Source: Candidatus Falkowbacteria bacterium RIFOXYC2_FULL_48_21 (lineage in GTDB: Bacteria > Patescibacteriota > Patescibacteriia > UBA11705 > JABHMO01). Taken from it: DNA of 9,964 nt. Under the pieces are notes generated by a model. That model was not told the origin of the DNA. It worked only from the letters and a program-made list of their open reading frames with translations, and made no database searches. Every line of letters begins with the position of its first letter. Within the stretch, counting starts at the first letter, position 1. The stretch covers positions 1 to 9,964 of the forward strand of contig MFGM01000022.1 of assembly GCA_001778275.1 (NCBI GenBank), written 5' to 3'. This document shows positions 5,731 to 9,964 of this stretch, piece after piece. The position numbers and the translations under genes are program-made.

Positions 5731-6534
5731 TTATGGTTGCAACGCATCTTCAATTCTCCCCTCCACCGAAATCACCACACTCTTCACCGAATAAAATTGC
5801 TTCAACGTATTCGTAATCTCACTGCGAATGGCCGCGGTACGACAAGATCCGCCGACCGCCTCCTCAAGTTTCTTATCAAAATCCACGTACGCTGTGCCAT
5901 CCTCAATCTTTATACTTAGCAACGTCACGCCGGGATTGATACTGGAATAATAACCATCCTTTTGCTCCTCCGCCGTCGGCCCTTTTAGCAACTCGTTAAT
6001 CGCCGCTCTGGCGATGGCCATGGTCGGCTCAACCTTTCGCTCCAACTGATAAGCCAAGGTACAATCTTCCACCGTCGGATTTTTTATTTTGTTACCGAAA
6101 TAAACGCGCACGGCCATGGTTTTCGGTTTTTCAAACTTAATCGGTACTTTTATTTTTTTGTCATGCTCCGGCAATCCGGACGGGTTGTCGCGGCGAAACT
6201 CCATCACGCCGGTGCCTGTTTCCGGCTCGGCAAACTCCACTGTCCCCTTGAAGTCGACGTATTCCTCCGTCATCCAATCGCCAAGCGCCATGGCCAAGCC
6301 GCCACCGATTTCGATTCCGTTAGCGTCAACAACCTTGACCGGGAAGCTACCTTCAAAATACCAAGTGCCCTTGGCCTTGCCACGAATTTCACTCAAATTC
6401 TTTACAACGGCATTAGCTTGTGGCGCTTCAATTTTGATGTCAACGGCGCGCGGCGAATCGTTCTTATTCAGCCACGCGAAAAAGACCACATTTAAAGCGA
6501 TGAAAAGTAAAATTAAGCCGATTTTTTTCCACAT
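5731..6534 (-). CDS. Membrane-anchored Gmad2-GerMN domain protein
   Basis: This 267-residue protein begins with one membrane segment (about residues 5-22) and no lipobox Cys, so it is likely an anchored extracytoplasmic protein. Residues 32-134 look like a Gmad2 immunoglobulin-like domain: I-x-I-x-x-P-x-x-x-x-V, then G-x-A-x-G-x-W-Y-F-E-G-S-F-P-V-x-V. Residues 141-262 look like a GerMN domain: VYFGN, ARAAINELLKGPTAEE, then GTAYVDFD and RSEITNTL. Cys158 and Cys231 could form a disulfide outside the cell. These domains were named from spore-germination proteins but are widespread in non-sporulating bacteria; the molecular role is unknown, and a wall- or glycan-associated one is plausible. It starts 7 bp after the DUF362 gene stops, so the two form an operon. 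The Shine-Dalgarno is weak. Confidence 0.85.
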   Translation of the reverse strand: MWKKIGLILLFIALNVVFFAWLNKNDSPRAVDIKIEAPQANAVVKNLSEIRGKAKGTWYFEGSFPVKVVDANGIEIGGGLAMALGDWMTEEYVDFKGTVEFAEPETGTGVMEFRRDNPSGLPEHDKKIKVPIKFEKPKTMAVRVYFGNKIKNPTVEDCTLAYQLERKVEPTMAIARAAINELLKGPTAEEQKDGYYSSINPGVTLLSIKIEDGTAYVDFDKKLEEAVGGSCRTAAIRSEITNTLKQFYSVKSVVISVEGRIEDALQP

Positions 6535-6541
6535 AATCTTT

Positions 6542-7519
6542 TTATTGTAATAAATAATCTTTTTGCTTTTGCCCTAAATATTTCGCCGCGAAATCCACCT
6601 GCAATTTCGGATCTTTGAAATTCGCTTCTTTAAATACATCTTTTCCCTCGGCCTGGTTAATCAAGTCAATACTGGCGCAATCGATAGCCACGGGATCATC
6701 GGAAAAAAGCATACCCACATCACGCGCCACGATGGCGCCACCATCAGCATCGCAATCGCAAAATTTGGCTACGTTTTTGATAATGTTTATATAATAGGTT
6801 TTCGGCGACATCTTGTGAATCACCGCGACCGCGGCTTGACCGAGGAGATCGTCGAAAAGCGCCACTTGGGGCGCGAGACTGGGGCAATTAACTTCACAGA
6901 TAGAACAGCCCCAACACTTTTCAAGGTTAATCACGGCTTTCCCGTCCATCATTTTAATAGCCTTGGACGGACACTGTTTGGCGCAAAGGCCGCAACCTTC
7001 ACAATCGTCAACCCATTTCGGCTTGCCGAGGGTGTGTTCAACGGACTTGGTTTTCTTTGTCACTCCGCCCATAGCCAGATTCTTGATCGCACCGCCAAAA
7101 CCGGAACAATAGTGTCCTTTCACATGCGAGATAACTAAAACCTGTTCCGCTTCGGCCAACGGCTTTGCCGCTTGCACCACGAAGTCTTTGGCCTCGATCT
7201 CAACGAAATCATCGGAAATAATACATGGCGCCAACTCATTGTAGCCGCGCTGTTTAACCACTTTTCTATAACCCTCAACACTGTTCCGCGGAGAATTGTA
7301 CGCCACCGGCGTGTCAAACAGTGTCGGCCGAATAGCGAGCTGATTCAACGCGCCGATGATCGGCGCGATATCGTCCGGCGTTAACGCCGCCTTATTTCCC
7401 GGCTCACCAAAGTGCATTTTCACCAGTAACTCTTTTTTGGGATCAAAAGCCTTCGCCAGCAACAATGCCGCGGCCGCAGTCAGTCGATCAAATTCACGAA
7501 ACAGATAAACCTTGCTCAT
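6542..7519 (-). CDS. DUF362 domain protein with two 4Fe-4S clusters
   Basis: The 325-residue protein has a DUF362 body interrupted by a ferredoxin-type insert. The insert holds two cluster motifs: C173-x2-C176-x2-C179-x3-C183-P and C202-x2-C205-x2-C208-x3-C212-P, typical of a 2x[4Fe-4S] fold. The flanking DUF362 signatures include KMHFGEPGN (34-42), SHVKGHYCSGFGGAIKNLAMGG (131-152, Cys138) and DPVAIDCASIDLIN (275-288). DUF362 proteins are cytoplasmic and of unsettled function. The iron-sulfur clusters imply electron transfer or redox sensing, which is inference. It is the first gene of a two-gene operon with the GerMN protein. The ATG at 7519 has a modest AGAG about 4 bases upstream. Confidence 0.9.
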   Translation of the reverse strand: MSKVYLFREFDRLTAAAALLLAKAFDPKKELLVKMHFGEPGNKAALTPDDIAPIIGALNQLAIRPTLFDTPVAYNSPRNSVEGYRKVVKQRGYNELAPCIISDDFVEIEAKDFVVQAAKPLAEAEQVLVISHVKGHYCSGFGGAIKNLAMGGVTKKTKSVEHTLGKPKWVDDCEGCGLCAKQCPSKAIKMMDGKAVINLEKCWGCSICEVNCPSLAPQVALFDDLLGQAAVAVIHKMSPKTYYINIIKNVAKFCDCDADGGAIVARDVGMLFSDDPVAIDCASIDLINQAEGKDVFKEANFKDPKLQVDFAAKYLGQKQKDYLLQ

Positions 7520-7532
7520 ACACTCTTGGCTT

Positions 7533-7569
7533 ATGCTATCAGTCTAGCATTTCTTCTGGTGAATTTCCA
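7533..7569 (-). promoter_or_regulatory. Promoter of the DUF362-GerMN operon, with an inverted repeat over the -10
   Basis: On the minus strand, -35 TGGAAA (7569-7564), a 17-bp spacer, and -10 TAGACT (7546-7541) with an extended TGC (7549-7547). Predicted initiation is near 7534. An inverted repeat ATGCTA-N6-TAGCAT (7533-7550) covers the -10 and the start point and could be an operator. Confidence 0.45.
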
Positions 7570-7578
7570 GCCGCAGCC

Positions 7579-7614
7579 AACAAAAACGCCCCGCTTGCGC
7601 AGGACGCTTTTGTT
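7579..7614 (-). terminator. Terminator of the cold-shock protein gene
   Basis: In minus-strand RNA the arm from 7614-7602 (AACAAAAGCGUCC) pairs over 13 bp with the arm from 7592-7579, using two G-U wobbles. The 3' arm carries the U-run. In plus-strand RNA the wobbles become A-C mismatches, so the hairpin is built for the minus strand. It starts 14 bases after the csp stop codon. Confidence 0.8.
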
Positions 7615-7628
7615 ATATAGACGAATTA

Positions 7629-7829
7629 TTAAATTCGGCTAACCTTGATAGCGTTAGGGCCCTTCGGGCTCTCGCCGACTTCGAAAGTAACTTTGTCACC
7701 TTCATGAAGTTCAGCAAATGTAACGCCGACAAGCTCGTTGGAATGAAAGAAGAGATCCTTCTGTTCACCTTCGCGAGCAATAAAGCCAAACCCTTTGTCT
7801 GTAAGTCTGGCGATAGTTCCGGTTTCCAT
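7629..7829 (-). CDS. csp: Cold-shock domain protein (CspA family)
   Basis: The 66-residue protein is a single cold-shock domain, the usual length for the family. RNP1 is K12-G-F-G-F-I17 and RNP2 is D25-L-F-F-H29, the aromatic strands that bind single-stranded RNA or DNA. It would act in the cytoplasm as an RNA chaperone. One oddity is that the first strand reads G-T-I-A-R-L-T where most Csp proteins have G-x-V-K-W-F-N. The binding Trp and Phe of that strand are therefore missing, which may narrow or weaken ligand binding. No Shine-Dalgarno precedes the ATG at 7829; instead a hairpin lies 6 bases upstream. A consensus promoter gives a leader of about 85 nt, as in other cold-shock genes. A terminator follows. 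Confidence 0.95.
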   Translation of the reverse strand: METGTIARLTDKGFGFIAREGEQKDLFFHSNELVGVTFAELHEGDKVTFEVGESPKGPNAIKVSRI

Positions 7830-7835
7830 AGTAAG

Positions 7836-7856
7836 AACGTTTAGTAAATAAACGTT
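7836..7856 (-). promoter_or_regulatory. Hairpin in the csp mRNA leader just before the start codon
   Basis: AACGTTTA (7836-7843) and TAAACGTT (7849-7856) are perfect 8-bp arms around a 5-nt loop. In the mRNA the stem ends 6 nt before the ATG at 7829 and covers the place where a ribosome binding site would lie, so it could control translation by temperature. Confidence 0.55.
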
Positions 7857-7921
7857 AAATTAGAACTGTCGCTGACTTGAACTCGACTAGGTTGGTCGTG
7901 CGGCGTCTATTTAACAAGGGC

Positions 7922-7950
7922 ATTATAGCATACAAAAATTTTCTTGTCAA
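7922..7950 (-). promoter_or_regulatory. Consensus promoter of the cold-shock gene
   Basis: On the minus strand, perfect -35 TTGACA (7950-7945), an exact 17-bp spacer, extended TGC and perfect -10 TATAAT (7927-7922). Predicted initiation is near 7915. This is the strongest promoter in the window and implies high expression of csp. Confidence 0.85.
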
Positions 7951-7963
7951 TGGCCCTTGGTGA

Positions 7964-7977
7964 AATTTAGCTAAATT
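7964..7977. promoter_or_regulatory. Perfect 14-bp palindrome upstream of the csp promoter
   Basis: AATTTAGCTAAATT reads the same on both strands and ends 14 bp upstream of the csp -35. It could be a regulator site or part of an A/T-rich upstream element. There is no loop, so it is a DNA-level symmetry rather than an RNA hairpin. Confidence 0.4.
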
Positions 7978-7998
7978 GAGCCATTAATTTTATTTTTG

Positions 7999-8271
7999 TC
8001 AGCTGATTATTTCCACATGAACGACCTTTTGCGTTTTCCATTGCTGGTAATAATCCTTCGGAATGCCGGAATGTCTAACCGACATCTTCATGGTCTTGTC
8101 GGATTGAGACATTCTTTCTTTCTGGCCATGAATCACCTGAACCACTCTGTGACTGCCATTAATTCGGCCGTTATAATAAAAATGGGAGCCTTCCACGTGG
8201 CCCAATATGAACCCATAATCTTCCAGAAATCGCGCGTGATCCTTAAATGACCAATTTTTCAGCCGCGTCAT
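7999..8271 (-). CDS. hicA: HicA-like toxin (mRNA interferase) of the hicBA pair
   Basis: The 90-residue basic protein fits the HicA double-stranded-RNA-binding-like fold. It has an N-terminal helix with KDHARFLEDYGF (10-21), then the catalytic-type G-S-H30 followed by a Tyr-rich strand, then V-I-H48-G, and a helix S-V-R-H-S-G-I-P-K-D-Y (64-74) in the place of the family's usual C-terminal helix. HicA toxins cleave mRNA during stress and are held inactive by HicB. It starts 3 bp after the antitoxin stops, so translation is coupled. Length is slightly above the common 60-85 residues. The stop codon is TGA. The order antitoxin-toxin is the reverse of E. coli hicAB. The assignment rests on motif pattern and partner; activity is not shown. 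Confidence 0.75.
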   Translation of the reverse strand: MTRLKNWSFKDHARFLEDYGFILGHVEGSHFYYNGRINGSHRVVQVIHGQKERMSQSDKTMKMSVRHSGIPKDYYQQWKTQKVVHVEIIS

Positions 8272-8274
8272 AAA

Positions 8275-8631
8275 TTACAGGGAACAAATACTGGGCGCAA
8301 ACATCTCAATCGGCATTGACAAAAATACGGAATTTTTTATTCTCTTATTTGCGCTCGACAACGATCGACTGCGATTACTGGCAAATTTCTGATATTGTTC
8401 AAACATTTTCCAATACTTTTTTGCCGCCGGCCGATTTAACAATGAATCATCAAGACCATTCTTGCAAATATTCACAACGTAACCGCGAACAGCCGCCTCA
8501 ATCAGCTTTTTCGCCTCGCGCAAGGTTTGTGCCTCTTCAATAAGGTCAAAATCCAAACAAACCGCTTCAAATTTATTTTTTTGCGGGATAATCAAAATGC
8601 GAGCAATGCCGAATTTTTTAGTGTTTTTCAT
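8275..8631 (-). CDS. hicB: HicB-like antitoxin of the hicBA pair
   Basis: The 118-residue protein has a HicB-type partial RNase-H fold in residues 7-66: two strands (IARILIIPQ and KFEAVCLDFDL), then EEAQTLREAKKLIEAAVRGYVV, the T-x-x-E-A-x-x-x-I/L-x-E-A signature of the family. It would bind and block HicA. The C-terminal 50 residues (69-118) are basic and then hydrophobic, with no obvious ribbon-helix-helix or helix-turn-helix, so DNA binding for autoregulation is not evident from the protein. The promoter nevertheless carries a perfect palindrome. The ATG at 8631 lies so close to the -10 that the mRNA should be leaderless. Confidence 0.75.
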   Translation of the reverse strand: MKNTKKFGIARILIIPQKNKFEAVCLDFDLIEEAQTLREAKKLIEAAVRGYVVNICKNGLDDSLLNRPAAKKYWKMFEQYQKFASNRSRSLSSANKRIKNSVFLSMPIEMFAPSICSL

Positions 8632-8632
8632 T

Positions 8633-8648
8633 TGATATTATAATATCA
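8633..8648. promoter_or_regulatory. Perfect 16-bp palindrome over the hicBA promoter (candidate operator)
   Basis: TGATATTATAATATCA is perfectly symmetrical. It sits one base before the hicB start codon and covers both possible -10 elements. It is well placed for autorepression by a HicB dimer or the HicBA complex, and it ends 3 bp from the -35 of the divergent greA promoter. Confidence 0.6.
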
Positions 8649-8667
8649 TAATTGAAAAATAATTCAA
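8640..8667 (-). promoter_or_regulatory. Promoter of the hicBA operon
   Basis: On the minus strand, -35 TTGAAT (8667-8662), a 16-bp spacer and -10 TATTAT (8645-8640). An alternative -10 TATAAT (8642-8637) has a 19-bp spacer. Either places the start point within a few bases of the hicB ATG. Confidence 0.5.
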
Positions 8668-8680
8668 ATGCGACTATAAT
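8652..8680 (+). promoter_or_regulatory. Promoter of the greA gene
   Basis: -35 TTGAAA (8652-8657), an exact 17-bp spacer and perfect -10 TATAAT (8675-8680). Predicted initiation is near 8687, leaving about 13 nt before the ATG at 8700. It overlaps the oppositely directed hicBA promoter. Confidence 0.65.
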
Positions 8681-8699
8681 GGCAACATAATAATCTCCT

Positions 8700-9197
8700 A
8701 TGCGCATCCCCACTCGCCGAGGCGAAAAAAACAATCAGCGCGCCAACGATCCGCTCATGACGCAAGCGAAGTATGATGAGTTGAAAAAAAAGCTGGATCA
8801 TTTGCAGTCCATTCAGCCGGCGGCCGCGAAAGAAGTCCAACGGCTGGCGGAAATGGGCGACTTTTCCGAAAACGCGGCTTACCAAATGGCCAAAGGCCGC
8901 TTGCGCGGCATCAATCAACGGATTTTAGAATTTCAAGATCAACTGGCGCACGCCGAACTTATTCGACCGCACGTAAACAACGGCGCGGTAGCGGTCGGCA
9001 GTTTTGTCACCGTGTTGGTTAACGGCGCCAAAAGAGTTTATCAAATCCTCGGCTCCACCGAAACCAATCCCGCCTCCGGCGTTATTTCTCGCCACTCACC
9101 CATCGGGCAAGCCTTGCTAGGAAAAAAAGTTGGCGACAAAATTTCCGTCCAGTTGGCAAACAGGCTGATGGAATATAAAATCGTCACGATTGAATAG
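8700..9197 (+). CDS. greA: GreA/GreB-family transcript cleavage factor
   Basis: The 165-residue protein has the two Gre domains. A long antiparallel coiled coil (about 20-88) carries the tip motif G53-D-F-S-E-N58, whose Asp54 and Glu57 bind the catalytic magnesium in the polymerase. A C-terminal FKBP-like domain (about 95-165) has the family signature S-P-I-G-Q-A-L-L-G-K-K-V-G-D (133-146). The factor enters the secondary channel of RNA polymerase and stimulates cleavage of backtracked RNA. An extra 19 basic residues precede the usual start; Met20 (8757) is an alternative, but the extension is a feature I associate with Patescibacteria Gre proteins, and the promoter distance favours 8700. There is no Shine-Dalgarno before it. 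GreA is chosen over GreB on the SPIGQALLGK segment. It is divergent from hicBA and followed by a bidirectional terminator. Confidence 0.9.
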   Translation: MRIPTRRGEKNNQRANDPLMTQAKYDELKKKLDHLQSIQPAAAKEVQRLAEMGDFSENAAYQMAKGRLRGINQRILEFQDQLAHAELIRPHVNNGAVAVGSFVTVLVNGAKRVYQILGSTETNPASGVISRHSPIGQALLGKKVGDKISVQLANRLMEYKIVTIE

Positions 9198-9211
9198 TTC
9201 GGACAACTTTC

Positions 9212-9243
9212 AAAAAAACTGCGACTTCGTCCGCAAGTTTTTT
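9212..9243. terminator. Bidirectional terminator between greA and the hemerythrin gene
   Basis: AAAAAACT-GCG (left) pairs with CGC-AAGTTTTTT (right), with one bulged base on the right arm; the inner GAC-TTC-GTC extends the stem with another bulge. A T-run follows on the plus strand (to 9243), and T7 follows on the minus strand (9218-9212). It serves both convergent genes and overlaps the hemerythrin stop codon at 9242. Confidence 0.75.
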
Positions 9244-9724
9244 ATATCATTTTTTGATTAATCGCTCGACCGTACACTTTAATCAACATTCTACGCCATT
9301 CGCTCCGGTGAATAAACCGATCGGACACGGGATACTGAATGGCTCCTTCTCGATTCCGATGTTTTTTCAGGGCACGATCCAAATTACCGCCCGCCAGCAT
9401 AACCTTTTCGAACCGACGATCACGATACGCCTTTTCCACCAACCCCAGCAACTTCAAAATCACCGCGTGGTCGCGCCGCGCCATACCGGTAAGGCCTGTA
9501 TTCTTGGCCAAGCCGCAATAATCGGTCAAGCGCGGAAATAAAAATTCATCTTCCAATCGCACGTGCAGCTTTAGCCGACGCTTGAACCGAGCCAACCGAC
9601 CGGATGAACGCGCCAAGTTTTTTCGCTCATTCAAAAACACCGCCCAAAGCCGGTCAAGATAAGCATGATCATTTTCCATGAAAGCGGAGACAATACCCAT
9701 ATTATTTTTGATAATTATTTTCAT
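9242..9724 (-). CDS. Hemerythrin-like HHE-domain protein
   Basis: From the ATG at 9724 the protein has 160 residues and a complete hemerythrin ligand pattern: H20 (ENDH), H54-x3-E58 (KLHVRLE), H86 (RRDH) and H122-x3-E126 (KKHRNRE). These would come from four helices binding a diiron centre. Such proteins bind oxygen, nitric oxide or iron, or sense redox state; the role here is unknown. It is rich in Arg and Lys and has no membrane segment, so it is cytoplasmic. A longer reading from TTG at 9748 exists, but AGG 6 bases before the ATG at 9724 favours that start. It shares a terminator with greA and follows the SHOCT gene after about 70 bp. Confidence 0.82.
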   Translation of the reverse strand: MKIIIKNNMGIVSAFMENDHAYLDRLWAVFLNERKNLARSSGRLARFKRRLKLHVRLEDEFLFPRLTDYCGLAKNTGLTGMARRDHAVILKLLGLVEKAYRDRRFEKVMLAGGNLDRALKKHRNREGAIQYPVSDRFIHRSEWRRMLIKVYGRAINQKMI

Positions 9725-9793
9725 TACCAACCTAAAACACACTACCAAAAAATCTATTGGCCGAAATCTCTATCATTCTCGCGATAGACTTTC

Positions 9794-9964
9794 TCAAATC
9801 AAAGCCTGTTTTTTTTCGTCAAATTCCTTTTTGTCAATCTCACCCTTGGCATAACGTTCCTGCAAAATTTGCAAGGGCGTTTTTGCGTCTCCGCCGGACT
9901 TGGACGACGCTTGATTCACCAGCCAACGGATGAGCGCAATAGCTCCGATCACGACAATCACCCA
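9794..9964 (-). CDS. Small SHOCT-domain membrane protein, 3' part (cut by window edge)
   Basis: Reading minus-strand codons from the window edge gives 56 residues and a TGA stop at 9794. The visible start is hydrophobic (WVIVVIGAIALIRWLV), the end of a membrane segment. A polar linker follows, then a SHOCT domain: P-L-Q-I-L-Q-E-R-Y-A-K-G-E-I-D-K-K-E-F-D-E-K-K-Q-A-L. SHOCT is a short two-helix motif thought to aid oligomerisation, usually at the C-terminus of small membrane proteins. The 5' end lies beyond base 9964. Function is unknown. Confidence 0.85.
   Translation of the reverse strand, partial: WVIVVIGAIALIRWLVNQASSKSGGDAKTPLQILQERYAKGEIDKKEFDEKKQALI

Noticed and set aside
8664..8918. 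Minus-strand 84-residue open frame
   Set aside because: Antisense shadow of greA and its promoter region, with no family resemblance.
9725..9748. TTG start at 9748 for the hemerythrin protein
   Set aside because: The extra eight residues add nothing recognisable, and an AGG at a proper distance supports the ATG at 9724.
7999..9964. Alternative genetic code (UGA read as Gly or Trp)
   Set aside because: UGA ends the hicA and SHOCT frames where the families should end, and no in-frame UGA interrupts the conserved domains.

Overview
The window looks like a chromosomal segment of a Patescibacteria (Candidate Phyla Radiation) bacterium. This is inferred from the gene families, since there is no rRNA or other phylogenetic marker. 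The families are a CPR-style PD-(D/E)XK nuclease, a DUF5667 membrane protein next to an ECF sigma factor, a Gmad2/GerMN lipid-free membrane protein in an organism with no other sign of sporulation, a small HicB/HicA pair, a GreA with the N-terminal extension seen in these lineages, and a SHOCT-domain protein. Intergenic spaces are short, promoters are sigma-70-like, several genes lack a Shine-Dalgarno sequence, and UGA is used as a stop, so the standard bacterial code applies (not the UGA=Gly code of Gracilibacteria/Absconditabacteria).

Layout. 1-382 (minus): the 5' part of a PD-(D/E)XK nuclease. 538-2082 (plus): an unrecognised 514-residue protein built from six degenerate repeats of 72-78 residues, ended by a strong terminator. 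2216-3217 (plus): a sugar-phosphate isomerase/epimerase-like TIM barrel with its own extended -10 promoter and a terminator. 3262-5050 (minus): an ECF sigma factor followed 4 bp later by a membrane-anchored DUF5667 protein with a long Lys/Glu/Ala coiled-coil tail, probably a sigma/anti-sigma pair. 5234-5593 (minus): a MazG-like nucleotide pyrophosphohydrolase. 5602-5721: an 8-bp tandem repeat array split by a GC-rich hairpin. 5731-7519 (minus): a DUF362/4Fe-4S protein and a Gmad2-GerMN protein, 7 bp apart. 7629-7829 (minus): a cold-shock protein with a consensus promoter, a leader of about 85 nt and a hairpin next to the start codon. 7999-8631 (minus): a hicB-hicA toxin-antitoxin operon with a perfect 16-bp palindrome over its promoter, divergent from greA (8700-9197, plus). 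9242-9724 (minus): a hemerythrin-like protein. 9794-9964 (minus): the 3' end of a small SHOCT-domain membrane protein.

Functionally the window is a mix of housekeeping and stress genes: nucleotide-pool cleaning (MazG-like), transcript cleavage (GreA), an RNA chaperone (Csp), an envelope or stress sigma switch, a toxin-antitoxin module, and an Fe-S and a diiron protein. The least explained items are the six-repeat protein, the hairpin-split 8-bp repeat array, and the layered regulatory symmetry around hicBA/greA and csp. I found no CRISPR array, transposase, integrase, tRNA or rRNA. No gene-free stretch exceeds about 200 bases.
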